DNA of 35,382 nucleotides, taken from the NCBI GenBank assembly GCA_902566805.1, contig CACFKJ010000008.1, positions 1-35,382 of the forward strand, written 5' to 3'. This stretch comes from an uncultured Pelagibacteraceae bacterium. Lineage in GTDB: Bacteria; Pseudomonadota; Alphaproteobacteria; Pelagibacterales; Pelagibacteraceae. Shown here one piece after another: positions 9,615 to 19,549 of the stretch. Each line of letters opens with the position of its first letter. Within the stretch, counting starts at the first letter, position 1. The notes below the pieces were generated by a model that saw only the letters and a list, made by a program, of their open reading frames with translations, made no database searches and was not told where the DNA came from. The translations under genes and the position numbers were made by a program.

Positions 9615-10411
9615 TGAAAAATTTAAATTTATTGATTGTCGAAGGAAATATTGAAAAAGAAAATAATAACTTCAAAGAAAATGGAATTCAGACCCATGCA
9701 GAAAGTCTTCAAGATAGCATAGGTCATTATGCTAATGACTTAAATATTGAAGTATTCAATCCTTGTTCAGAAAAAAATTTCAATAAAATTATATCAGATA
9801 TTAAAAAGTATGATGGAATGATATGGGGAGGAAGTAGTTTAAATATATATAATGATTGTATTGAAATTCGTAGACAGATTTCTTTTATGAAGGAGTGTTT
9901 TAAAAGCATTAAAAAAATCTTAGCAATTTGTTGGGGAATGCAGGTAGCAGTTACGGCAGCAGGAGGCCAAGTAAAAAAATCTACTAATGGAGCTCATATA
10001 GGTATAGCTAACGATATTGAAATTAATAATGACGGAATTAATCATCCTTTATATTTTTCTAAAGCAAAAAAATTTAATTCTCCAGCATTCAATTTTGATG
10101 AAGTAGTAATGCTGCCAAAAGGAGCAGTTCATCTAGCCTCAAATAAAATCAATAAAGTCCAAAGCATACATTTTAAACATGGTATTAGCGATGTTTGGGG
10201 TTTACAATATCATCCAGAAATTACTTACCATAAAATGATTACACTAATAAAATTTAGAAAAGATAGACTTATTAATGATAGAAAATGTTTTAAAGATGAA
10301 GAAGAAATTAAAAATCATATTAATTTTATTGAAGAAGAAATTAAAAGATCAGAGAAAAATTCTAGAATGTTAGAATTAAAAAACTGGCTAAACCACCTTA
10401 AGGCAGCTTAA
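9614..10411 (+). CDS. Class I glutamine amidotransferase-like protein
   Basis: GATase nucleophile elbow ILAICWGMQVAVTAAGG and His/Glu motif WGLQYHPEITY; overlaps the ADH stop by 1 nt. Confidence 0.8.
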   Translation: MKNLNLLIVEGNIEKENNNFKENGIQTHAESLQDSIGHYANDLNIEVFNPCSEKNFNKIISDIKKYDGMIWGGSSLNIYNDCIEIRRQISFMKECFKSIKKILAICWGMQVAVTAAGGQVKKSTNGAHIGIANDIEINNDGINHPLYFSKAKKFNSPAFNFDEVVMLPKGAVHLASNKINKVQSIHFKHGISDVWGLQYHPEITYHKMITLIKFRKDRLINDRKCFKDEEEIKNHINFIEEEIKRSEKNSRMLELKNWLNHLKAA

Positions 10412-12094
10412 TTAAAATAAACCCTCAACTTCTCCACTATCATTTATTTTAATAGAATCGGCAGCTGGAATTTTTGGCAATCCTGGCATTGTCATGATAG
10501 ATCCACAGATAACTACTATAAATTCTGCCCCAGATGAAAGTCTTACTTCTCGGATAGGAACCACATGTCCTGAAGGAGCTCCTTTTAAATTTGGATCTGT
10601 AGAGAAGCTATACTGAGTTTTAGCAACACATATTGGTAGATTTCCAAAACCTTTTGATTCAAAATCTTTTAATTGTTCTCTAATTTTAGTATCGGCCACA
10701 ACTTCACTTGCATGATAAATTTCTTGAGCAATAGTTTGTATTTTTTTAAATAAAGGAGATTTGTCCTCATATAAATATTTAAATGAGTTTTTATTACTAC
10801 AAATATCCACAACAATATTTGCTAGATCTTTTGTACCTTCTCCACCATTTGACCAATGTGAACAAATAGATGACTTAACACCTAAAGTTTTACAAAAATT
10901 CATAATCTCATCGATTTCTTTATCTGTGTCAGTAATAAAATGATTTACAGCAACAGCTACTGGTAAACCAAATTTTCTTACATTGTTTATATGTCTTTCT
11001 AGATTCACTAACCCCTTATTAAGAGCTTTAACATTTTCATTTTTTAAATCTTCTTTAGCAACACCACCATGCATTTTCAAAGCACGAATTGTTGCTACTA
11101 TTACAACACAGTCAGGTTTTAAACCTGATTTTCTACATTTAATATTTATAAATTTTTCGGCTCCTAAATCAGCGCCAAATCCAGCTTCGGTTACAACATA
11201 GTCTGAAAGTTTTAATCCAGTTTTTGTAGCAATAACCGAGTTACAACCATGTGCAATATTTGCAAATGGTCCACCATGAATTATTGCAGGATTATTTTCT
11301 AATGTTTGAGTTACGTTAGGTCTAATTGCGTCTTTTAATAATACCGTCATTGGACCTTGAGCATTTAAATCTTTTGCATAAATTGGCTTCTTGTCTCTAG
11401 TATAAGCTACTGTAATATTTCCAATTTTCTCCTCTAAGTCTCTCAAATTTTTTGCTAAGCAAAATATAGCCATAATTTCTGAAGCTACTGTAATATCAAA
11501 ACCATCTTGTCTAGGATATCCATTTGCAACCCCGCCAAGATCAACAACTATTGATCTTAATGATCTATCATTCATATCCATGACTCTTTTCCAAACAATT
11601 CTTCTAACATCAATGTTTAATTTATTACCCCAATAAATATGATTATCTATCAATGCAGACAGTAAATTGTGAGCAGATGTAATTGCATGAAAATCTCCTG
11701 TGAAATGTAAATTAATTTGTTCCATTGGAACAACTTGTGCATATCCACCACCAGCTGCTCCACCTTTCATACCAAAAGATGGACCTAAACTTGGTTCACG
11801 AAGACAAACTATAGATTTTTTTCCAATTTTATTTAATCCATCACAAAGTCCTACAGATGTAGTTGTTTTACCCTCACCGGCAGGCGTTGGCGTGATCGCA
11901 GTAACTAAAATTAATTTCCCATCTTTTTTATCTTTAAAATTTTCTAGATACTCAGATTTAATTTTAGCCATGTATCTTCCGATTGGACTATATGCCTCAG
12001 CTTTATCTGGCACATCTATTCCATCAAGAATATCTTGTATGGGTTTCATTTTAGCTGCTCTAGCTATTTCTATGTCCGATTTAATTTTACCCAT
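10412..12094 (-). CDS. fhs: Formate--tetrahydrofolate ligase
   Basis: [89 protein letters not shown] are diagnostic for Fhs. Confidence 0.97.
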   Translation of the reverse strand: MGKIKSDIEIARAAKMKPIQDILDGIDVPDKAEAYSPIGRYMAKIKSEYLENFKDKKDGKLILVTAITPTPAGEGKTTTSVGLCDGLNKIGKKSIVCLREPSLGPSFGMKGGAAGGGYAQVVPMEQINLHFTGDFHAITSAHNLLSALIDNHIYWGNKLNIDVRRIVWKRVMDMNDRSLRSIVVDLGGVANGYPRQDGFDITVASEIMAIFCLAKNLRDLEEKIGNITVAYTRDKKPIYAKDLNAQGPMTVLLKDAIRPNVTQTLENNPAIIHGGPFANIAHGCNSVIATKTGLKLSDYVVTEAGFGADLGAEKFINIKCRKSGLKPDCVVIVATIRALKMHGGVAKEDLKNENVKALNKGLVNLERHINNVRKFGLPVAVAVNHFITDTDKEIDEIMNFCKTLGVKSSICSHWSNGGEGTKDLANIVVDICSNKNSFKYLYEDKSPLFKKIQTIAQEIYHASEVVADTKIREQLKDFESKGFGNLPICVAKTQYSFSTDPNLKGAPSGHVVPIREVRLSSGAEFIVVICGSIMTMPGLPKIPAADSIKINDSGEVEGLF

Positions 12095-12222
12095 TCTGAT
12101 ATTTTATATTCATTCAAATTATTTGTGGATTGATATATCTTTTTAAGGATTTTTTAAAGTTCTAAAAAATATATATAAAAAAAATAAAGAACTATTTATA
12201 CTTATTATTATAAAAAATAGTC

Positions 12223-13479
12223 ATGCAAAAGTATTCCGTATTTAGTCTGATAAAAAATGCTTTAAAAGGGCACAAAGACTGGGAAGTTGCCTGGAAGGAC
12301 CCAGCTCCCAAAAGTGAATATGATGTTATAATTATAGGTGGAGGTGGACATGGTTTAGCCACTGCATATTACCTAGCAAAAGAGCATAATATTACAAACG
12401 TAGCTTTAGTTGAAAAAAGCTGGATTGGAGGAGGGAACGTAGGAAGAAATACTACAATACTCAGATCAAATTATATGCATGATGAAAATGGTTTGTTCTA
12501 TGAAAAAGGAATGGATCTATGGAGAAGCATGAGTCAAGATTTGAATTTTAATGTAATGTATTCACCTAGAGGAATAATTAATCTTGCTCACTCTGATGCC
12601 CAGATGAATGCTTATTCGAGAAGAGGAAATTCAATGAGGCTAAATGGAATTGATGCAGTTCTATTAGGTAGAGAGGAAGTAAAAAAATTAGTTCCAATGT
12701 TAGATTTTTCTGACAATGTTAGATTTCCAATTTTTGGTGGTTTAATGCAACCAAGCGGGGGAACCGCAAGACATGATGCGGTAGCTTGGGGTTATGCAAG
12801 ACAAGCAGATTCAATGGGAGTAGATATAATTCAACATTGTGAGGTTAGTGGATTTGACATAGCTAACGGAAAAATAAAAGGAATAAGAACCTCCAAAGGA
12901 AATATAAAAGCAAAAAAAGTTGGATTATGTGTTGCAGGAAGTACTTCGGTATTAGCAGAAATGTTAAACATGACATTACCAATCGAAACACATTTATTGC
13001 AAGCTTGTGTATCAGAACCGATAAAACCAATATTAGATCATGTAGTAACATTTGGTGCTGGACATTTTTATTGTAGCCAATCTGATAAAGGAGAAATGGT
13101 TATGGGTGGAGATTTAGATGGATATAATAGTTACGCACAAAGAGGAAATCTTCCTACATTACAACATGTTTTAACAGAAGGAATTGCGATGTTTCCATTT
13201 CTTAGCAAATTAAAAATGCTAAGAACTTGGGGTGGTATAATGGATATGTCAATGGATGGATCTCCAATTATTGATAAAACACATATTGATGGTCTTTACT
13301 TGAATTGTGGTTGGTGTTATGGAGGGTTTAAAGCTACACCAGTTTCAGGTTGGACTTTTGCTCACACAATAGCCCAAGATAGAGTTCATGAATTAAATGC
13401 TGGTTTTAGTTTAAGTAGATTTAATACTGGTCATTTAATAGATGAAAAAGGCCTTGGTACCAAAACATGGATTTCATAA
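12223..13479 (+). CDS. soxB: Sarcosine oxidase subunit beta
   Basis: DAO-type FAD motif VIIIGGGGHGLATAYYLAKEH, VALVEKSWIGGGNVGRNTTILRSNY; followed by delta, alpha and gamma subunits. Confidence 0.95.
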   Translation: MQKYSVFSLIKNALKGHKDWEVAWKDPAPKSEYDVIIIGGGGHGLATAYYLAKEHNITNVALVEKSWIGGGNVGRNTTILRSNYMHDENGLFYEKGMDLWRSMSQDLNFNVMYSPRGIINLAHSDAQMNAYSRRGNSMRLNGIDAVLLGREEVKKLVPMLDFSDNVRFPIFGGLMQPSGGTARHDAVAWGYARQADSMGVDIIQHCEVSGFDIANGKIKGIRTSKGNIKAKKVGLCVAGSTSVLAEMLNMTLPIETHLLQACVSEPIKPILDHVVTFGAGHFYCSQSDKGEMVMGGDLDGYNSYAQRGNLPTLQHVLTEGIAMFPFLSKLKMLRTWGGIMDMSMDGSPIIDKTHIDGLYLNCGWCYGGFKATPVSGWTFAHTIAQDRVHELNAGFSLSRFNTGHLIDEKGLGTKTWIS

Positions 13480-13749
13480 ATGTTATATATTAAGTGTCCT
13501 TATTGTGGAATGAGATCTCAAAATGAGTTTGCTTATGGTGGAGATGCTAATGTTAAAAGACCGGAATTAAACGAAGAAGTATCAGACAAAATTTGGGATG
13601 AATTTGTTTACTTACGAAAAAGTCCAAGAGGTAAACATATAGAGCTTTGGCATCACATATCAGGATGTAGACAATGGTTTAAAGTACAAAGAGATACAAC
13701 CACACATGAAATTTTTAGAACAGCCGCGATTAATGAAGATATAAAATAA
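13480..13749 (+). CDS. soxD: Sarcosine oxidase subunit delta
   Basis: MLYIKCPYCGMRSQNEFAYGGDA... and HHISGCRQWFKVQRDTTTHE; Zn-ligand Cys; position between soxB and soxA. Confidence 0.95.
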   Translation: MLYIKCPYCGMRSQNEFAYGGDANVKRPELNEEVSDKIWDEFVYLRKSPRGKHIELWHHISGCRQWFKVQRDTTTHEIFRTAAINEDIK

Positions 13750-16745
13750 TGTCCCAAGAATATAGATTAGACAAAGTTGGATTAGTAAATAGAGATAAAA
13801 AAATCTCTTTCAAATTTAACGGAAAAAAATATTTTGGTTATGAGGGAGATACACTCGCATCTGCATTAATAGCTAACGGAGTACATCTGGTAGGAAGAAG
13901 TTTTAAATATCATAGGCCAAGAGGTTTTTTTGGAGCTGGTGTAGATGAACCATATGCAATTGTTCAATTATATAGAAATGGAGAAACAGATCCAAATTGC
14001 AGAGCAACAGAACAAGAATTATTTGAAGGCTTAGAGGCAAAAAGTGTAAATTGCTGGCCAAGTGTTAATTTTGATATTGGTGCAATAAATAATTTTTTAA
14101 ATATATTTTTACCTGCAGGTTTTTATTACAAGACTTTTATGTGGCCTCGAAGTTTTTGGTATAGAATTTATGAGCCATTTATAAGAAAAGCCGCAGGTTT
14201 TGGATCAGCATCAAAAAAACATGACAAAGAAAGATATGAGCATAAGTATGAATATTGTGATTTACTTGTTACAGGATCAGGACCTTCTGGTTTAGCAAGT
14301 GCTTATTCAGCAGCCAAAAATGGCGCTAAAGTAATATTAGCTGAAGATAAACCTAGATTTGGGGGAAGCTTATTAACTAGCGAAGCTAACATTGGAAACC
14401 AAAGTGGAAAGGAGTGGGCTGAAAAAATTATTTCTGAACTACAAGAAATGCCAAATGTAACAGTTAAAAATAGATCTCAAGTTTTTGGATATTACGATCA
14501 TAATATGTTAGTTATGTCTGAAAGGATAAGCGATCACTTACCCGAGACTAAAAAATTTACTCCTAAACAGAGACTTTGGTATATAAGAGCTAAAGAAGTT
14601 GCGATTTCTTCAGGCTCAATTGAAAGACCTATTGTTTTTGGAAATAATGATACACCTGGAGTGGTTTTGTCATCAGCGGCAAAAGAGTATTTAAAAGTCT
14701 ATGGGGTTCTTGTTGGAAAAAAACCATTAATTTTTACAAATAATGATAGTGCTTACGAAACAGCAATCGAATTTAAAAAAAATGGAATTACTCCTGTAGT
14801 ATTAGATTCAAGAAGTAATCCAGACTCTGAAATTATAAGCGAAGCGGTATCAATGGATATTGATATTAGATTTTCTCATGTAGTAGTTGCGGCAAAAGGT
14901 TATAAAAAAGTAAAAAAGGCAGAAATTACTAAAATTTCTGAAGATAAAAATGAATTAGGTAAAATAGAAAATATTAATTGTGATTGTATATGTGTATCTG
15001 GTTTTTGGACACCAACAATACATTTGTCTTCACAATCAGGAAATAAAACTAAATTTGATGAAAAAATTGATGCTTTTATACCTGGAAAATCTAAACAAAA
15101 TGAAACAACTTTGGGCTCAGCTAATGGAGTTTTTAATCTAGAAGATACTTTAAAAACTTCATTTGAAGCTGGATATGAAATATCTAAAAAAATAACAAAA
15201 AATGATAATAAAATATCTATACCGCAGTCTTATGAAAAAAAACAATCAAAACATGATAAGTTTTGGTGTGTCCCACTTCCTAAAAATAAAAAATATAAAA
15301 GATTTTTAGATTTTCAAAATGATGTATCCGTAACTGATATTGAGCTTGCATTAAGAGAAGGTTATAGATCTATTGAGCATGTAAAAAGATATACAACTTT
15401 AGGGATGGCAACAGATCAAGGAAAAACAAGTAATCTTAACGGTTTGCAACTTGTTTCAAGTATAGAAAACAAAGTAGTTCCATCTGTTGGTCATACTACT
15501 TTTAGACCACCATATACACCTGTTTGTATCGGAGCAATTGTTGGTAGAGAAATAGGAAAGCATTCTAAACCAACAAGAAAATCCCCAATGCATTCTTGGC
15601 ATGAAAAAAATAATGCCGTATTTGTAGACGCTGGAGTTTGGTTAAGACCAAGATATTATAAACGTGGAAATGAAAATTTATTTCTTGCATCAAAGAGAGA
15701 AGCAGAGAATGTAAGAAAAAATGTTGGAGTATGCGATGTAACCACATTAGGAAAAATTGATGTAAAGGGACCCGATGCTGCAGAGTTTTTAAATAGGGTA
15801 TATACAAACGCTTGGTTAAAGCTTCCGATTGGTAAAGCTAGATATGGAGTAATGTTAAGAGAAGATGGAATTGTAATGGATGATGGAACAACTACAAGAA
15901 TATCAGAAAATCATTACCATATGACTACAACTACTGCACAAGCAGCAAATGTTTTATCTCATCTTGAATATTACCTACAGGTAGTTTGGCCAAAATTAAA
16001 TGTTAATGTGGTATCAACAACAGAGCAGTGGGCAGGTGCTGCTATCGCAGGACCAAAATCAAGACTGTTAATGCAAAAATTATTTAAAGACTTAGATGTT
16101 TCCAATGAAAGTTTACCGTTTATGGGTTATGTTGAAAGCAATTTATCAGGAGTACCTGCTAGGATATTTAGAATTTCTTTTTCTGGTGAACTTGCTTACG
16201 AAGTAAACGTTGAGTCGGATAATGGTAACTTTATGTGGGAAAAAATAATGGAAGCAGGTCAAGAATTTCAAATTCAACCCTATGGGACTGAGGCTTTATC
16301 AACTTTAAGAATTGAAATGGGACATGTAGCAGGTTCGGAATTAGACGGAAGAACAATTCCGTATGATAATGGTTTAGACGGGTTAGTGAGTAAAAAGAAA
16401 GATTTTATTGGAAAAAGATCATTAATTAGAAAAGCATTTACTGCTAAAGATAGACAAAGAGTAGTAGGAGTAGTTCCTTTAGATAAAAAAACAAGTATAC
16501 CAGAAGGATCTCATCTAGTTAAAGATGCAAAAGCAAAACTACCAAATCCAAAACTGGGTCATATTTCAGCGTCATGTTGGAGCGTTGAACATAACAATCC
16601 ATTTTCATTAGCAATTTTAAAAGATGGAAAAAATATGATAGGGCAAAAATTATTCGCTATGTCTCCGTTAAAAAATAAAACTATTCCTGTTGAAATTGTG
16701 TCTTCACATTATGTAGATCCCAAAGGCGAAAGAGTAAGATCATGA
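13749..16745 (+). CDS. soxA: Sarcosine oxidase subunit alpha
   Basis: N-terminal FNGKKYFGYEGDTLASALIANGVHLVGRSFKYHRPRG, NAD/FAD domain LLVTGSGPSGLASAYSAAKNGAKVIL, C-terminal GcvT domain (GVCDVTTLGKIDVKGPDAAEFLNRVYTN). Confidence 0.95.
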   Translation: MSQEYRLDKVGLVNRDKKISFKFNGKKYFGYEGDTLASALIANGVHLVGRSFKYHRPRGFFGAGVDEPYAIVQLYRNGETDPNCRATEQELFEGLEAKSVNCWPSVNFDIGAINNFLNIFLPAGFYYKTFMWPRSFWYRIYEPFIRKAAGFGSASKKHDKERYEHKYEYCDLLVTGSGPSGLASAYSAAKNGAKVILAEDKPRFGGSLLTSEANIGNQSGKEWAEKIISELQEMPNVTVKNRSQVFGYYDHNMLVMSERISDHLPETKKFTPKQRLWYIRAKEVAISSGSIERPIVFGNNDTPGVVLSSAAKEYLKVYGVLVGKKPLIFTNNDSAYETAIEFKKNGITPVVLDSRSNPDSEIISEAVSMDIDIRFSHVVVAAKGYKKVKKAEITKISEDKNELGKIENINCDCICVSGFWTPTIHLSSQSGNKTKFDEKIDAFIPGKSKQNETTLGSANGVFNLEDTLKTSFEAGYEISKKITKNDNKISIPQSYEKKQSKHDKFWCVPLPKNKKYKRFLDFQNDVSVTDIELALREGYRSIEHVKRYTTLGMATDQGKTSNLNGLQLVSSIENKVVPSVGHTTFRPPYTPVCIGAIVGREIGKHSKPTRKSPMHSWHEKNNAVFVDAGVWLRPRYYKRGNENLFLASKREAENVRKNVGVCDVTTLGKIDVKGPDAAEFLNRVYTNAWLKLPIGKARYGVMLREDGIVMDDGTTTRISENHYHMTTTTAQAANVLSHLEYYLQVVWPKLNVNVVSTTEQWAGAAIAGPKSRLLMQKLFKDLDVSNESLPFMGYVESNLSGVPARIFRISFSGELAYEVNVESDNGNFMWEKIMEAGQEFQIQPYGTEALSTLRIEMGHVAGSELDGRTIPYDNGLDGLVSKKKDFIGKRSLIRKAFTAKDRQRVVGVVPLDKKTSIPEGSHLVKDAKAKLPNPKLGHISASCWSVEHNNPFSLAILKDGKNMIGQKLFAMSPLKNKTIPVEIVSSHYVDPKGERVRS

Positions 16746-17329
16746 CTTCTATATCCCCATTATCAAATGTTGTTGAAAAAGGTCTAAAAGGAAATCATGA
16801 GAATAAAAAAGAGGAAAATTTAATTAAAATTTCTGAAATTAAAAATTTACTTATTATTCAAATAGTTCAGTATAAAAGTTCCACTATTTCAATTGAAGAT
16901 ATTAGTATAGATAATTTAAATTTAAAAAATGAACCATTAACTGTAGCTAGTAATAGTAACACAAGGATTTTATGGAATGGTCCAAAAAACTGGCTTTTAG
17001 TATCTACAAAAAAAAATTTAATTAAAAACATTTCCGAGATATTTAACGAAAATGACTTTGCAATAACAGATTTATCACACTCACGTGCTATTATTGAATT
17101 AGAGGGAAGTGAAGCGATAGAGGTTATTAAGAAAGGATGTCCTTTTAATTTTAATACTTTAGAAAAAAATAATTCAATTAACTCCACATACAATGGAATT
17201 ACATTTACAGTTGATATGATTAGTGACAATCCATGTAAAATTAGATTATTTGCTTTACGTAGTTTTGGTGAATCTCTTTACCATTCTATTACAGATGCAT
17301 CTTTAGAATTTGGATTTAAATCTTCTTAA
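16742..17329 (+). CDS. soxG: Sarcosine oxidase subunit gamma
   Basis: ATGA overlap with soxA; SoxG-like RILWNGPKNWLLVS and AITDLSHSRAIIELEGSEAIEVIKKGCPFN. Confidence 0.88.
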   Translation: MTSISPLSNVVEKGLKGNHENKKEENLIKISEIKNLLIIQIVQYKSSTISIEDISIDNLNLKNEPLTVASNSNTRILWNGPKNWLLVSTKKNLIKNISEIFNENDFAITDLSHSRAIIELEGSEAIEVIKKGCPFNFNTLEKNNSINSTYNGITFTVDMISDNPCKIRLFALRSFGESLYHSITDASLEFGFKSS

Positions 17330-17800
17330 TTAAATATTTAGAGAATAATAACATGAGTTCGGATCTTCTTGATAATGAGCAAAAGGTTTACATTTTTTAA
17401 ATCCAAACTTTTTGAATAGTTTTCTAGCAGGTGCAAAAAATTCTCCTGCTCCAGTTTCAGTACTAAGCTTTTTAATTCCTATCTGTTTGGCTTGATCAAT
17501 TAAGTGGGAAATTATTTTTTCACCCATGCCACTTTTTCTAAATTTGTCGGCTACCCTTACGGATTTAAATTCTCCATGATCTTTTTCTATTAGTTTTAAA
17601 GCACCACAACCAACTAATTCATTTGCATCCCATAAACTCCAAAATTTTATACTTGGATCTTTAAGACCTGGGATATCTAATACGTGAGTACTACCTTCAG
17701 GTGAAACTGATCTTAATTCAATGAAATGTTTTGTTAAAAGCTCATTTACTTGAGGATCATCAAAGTTATTTTCTATTGATTTCATAATTTCGAAAAACAT
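17330..17800 (-). CDS. GNAT family N-acetyltransferase
   Basis: GNAT pattern: ELVGCGALKLIEKDHGEFKSVRVADKFRKSGMGEKIISHLIDQAKQIGIKKLSTETG...FAPARKLFKKFGFKKC. Confidence 0.85.
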   Translation of the reverse strand: MFFEIMKSIENNFDDPQVNELLTKHFIELRSVSPEGSTHVLDIPGLKDPSIKFWSLWDANELVGCGALKLIEKDHGEFKSVRVADKFRKSGMGEKIISHLIDQAKQIGIKKLSTETGAGEFFAPARKLFKKFGFKKCKPFAHYQEDPNSCYYSLNI

Positions 17801-17840
17801 ATAATCTAAATTTAAATTAACAAGAAATAAATTTGATTTT

Positions 17841-18461
17841 ATGTGTGGAAGATATGTAGTTACAAGCCCTGTTTCTAAAACAAAAAAAATTGTAAAATCA
17901 GCAATAAAAGTCCAAGATATAGAAAACTATAATGCTCATCCTTATCAAAATCTTCCAGTTATAAAAAAGTATTCAAATGGAAATACACTCGAAAATTTGA
18001 AGTGGGGAATGATTCCTTCGTGGTCAAAAAATAAAGATTTTAAACCTTTAATAAATGCAAGACTTGAGACTATAAATGAAAAAATATCATTTAAGAAATT
18101 AATAAAATTAAGCAGATGTGTTGTAATTGCTGATGGATTTTATGAATGGAAAAGAGAGGAGAAAAATAAAACACCATATTATTTTTTAAGAAAAGATAAA
18201 AAAAATATTTATTTTGCTGGAATATATCAAAATAATGAGTTTTGTTTAATAACTGAGAAAGCAAGTGAAAATGTAAACGAAATTCATCATAGACAACCAG
18301 TTATACTTAATGAAACAGATATAAACAAATATTTAAATATTGAAATAGAAGGATCTATTTTTTTAAAAGATTGTAAAAAACCAAGTTTAGATTTTTATGA
18401 GATAGCAAAAGATGTTAACAAACCAACAAATAATAATATTTCATTAATTCAAAAAATTTAA
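17841..18461 (+). CDS. SOS response-associated peptidase / HMCES-YedK (SRAP) family abasic-site protein
   Basis: Starts MCGRYVV (catalytic Cys2); KWGMIPSWS, LINARLETI, RCVVIADGFYEWKR, HHRQPVIL. Confidence 0.93.
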   Translation: MCGRYVVTSPVSKTKKIVKSAIKVQDIENYNAHPYQNLPVIKKYSNGNTLENLKWGMIPSWSKNKDFKPLINARLETINEKISFKKLIKLSRCVVIADGFYEWKREEKNKTPYYFLRKDKKNIYFAGIYQNNEFCLITEKASENVNEIHHRQPVILNETDINKYLNIEIEGSIFLKDCKKPSLDFYEIAKDVNKPTNNNISLIQKI

Positions 18462-18467
18462 AAATAA

Positions 18468-19523
18468 TTATTTTAAAATATTTTCTAATTTTTCGACTTG
18501 TCCTATTTTAAATATAATTGCATCATCCGGATGATAACCATATTTTTTTGAAGAATTTTTAAATCTTTTTGGTGGTTCAAATATTGGTTCAAGAGATAAA
18601 ACTACAGTTCCCCAGTGCATTCCTAAAACCTTTTTACTTTTTAAATCTTTACCGATATTCAAAGCTTCCTCAGGATTAGTATGGTAAATAGATTTATCTT
18701 TTATTGATGCCATTGGGTAGAAATTATAAGCGCCTATATTAATTAAAGTAAGATCTATAGGGCCATATTTATTACCTAGTTCTTTATATATATTTCCATA
18801 ACCAGTATCACTTGCAAAAAAAATTTTTTTATTTTGATATTCAATCAAAAAGCTACCCCACAGTGATTTATTTGTATCCCACAAACTTCTTTTTGACCAA
18901 TGTACTGCTGGCATTAAAGTTATTTTTAGATCGTTAACTTTTATTTCATCATACCAGTCCATTTCATTAACATTTGAATAACCATTTTTTGTAAAATATT
19001 TTCCAAGATTTAAAGGTGTCAAAACCTTTGTTTTTTTATATGGAAATCGTTGAATAGTTCTTGTGCTTAAATGATCATAATGATTATGAGTTAATAAAAA
19101 TAAATTTATCTCAGGTAATTCTTTTAAATTTATTGCTGGATCAACAAATCTTTTTGGTCCAAAAATTAAAGGACCCATATTTTTTTCAAAAACTGGATCA
19201 GTAATAATTGTAGTTTCACCTAATTTTATTAGAAATGTAGCATGACCTATCCAAGCTATATAGTTTTCGTTTTCGTATTTTTTTAGATTTTTTAAAACTA
19301 TATCTTTTTTAATTACATGGTCGTCTGGGATATTCATGTTTAATTTTTTCTTTTCTTCATTGAATATTTTGAAACTCCAATTAAACGATGAGTCTCTTTG
19401 TGGAGATCCTTCAGGATTTCTGAAAGTTCCATCTTGTAAATGATGGTACGGTTTATTTTCCATTGAATAAGAAATAATAGGATAAATATTTATAATCAAT
19501 AGGGCAATTAGGAATTTTTTCAT
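18468..19523 (-). CDS. Exported metallo-beta-lactamase-fold hydrolase (COG2220 / NAPE-PLD-like)
   Basis: Signal peptide; AWIGHATFLIKLGETTIITDPVF, FLLTHNHYDHLS metal motif, FFASDTGYGN, GMHWGT. Confidence 0.85.
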   Translation of the reverse strand: MKKFLIALLIINIYPIISYSMENKPYHHLQDGTFRNPEGSPQRDSSFNWSFKIFNEEKKKLNMNIPDDHVIKKDIVLKNLKKYENENYIAWIGHATFLIKLGETTIITDPVFEKNMGPLIFGPKRFVDPAINLKELPEINLFLLTHNHYDHLSTRTIQRFPYKKTKVLTPLNLGKYFTKNGYSNVNEMDWYDEIKVNDLKITLMPAVHWSKRSLWDTNKSLWGSFLIEYQNKKIFFASDTGYGNIYKELGNKYGPIDLTLINIGAYNFYPMASIKDKSIYHTNPEEALNIGKDLKSKKVLGMHWGTVVLSLEPIFEPPKRFKNSSKKYGYHPDDAIIFKIGQVEKLENILK

Positions 19524-19549
19524 TTATGATACAATATTAGTATATTTAT

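Noticed and set aside
11700-12146. 148-aa plus-strand ORF antisense to fhs
   Set aside because: Lies opposite a highly diagnostic fhs coding region; its translation (proline/serine-rich, no family signal) looks like a mirror-frame artefact.
17841-18461. SRAP/YedK gene as part of a phage or defence island
   Set aside because: SRAP proteins are widespread housekeeping abasic-site proteins; neighbours (GNAT, MBL, purEK) show no phage, integrase or toxin-antitoxin signature.
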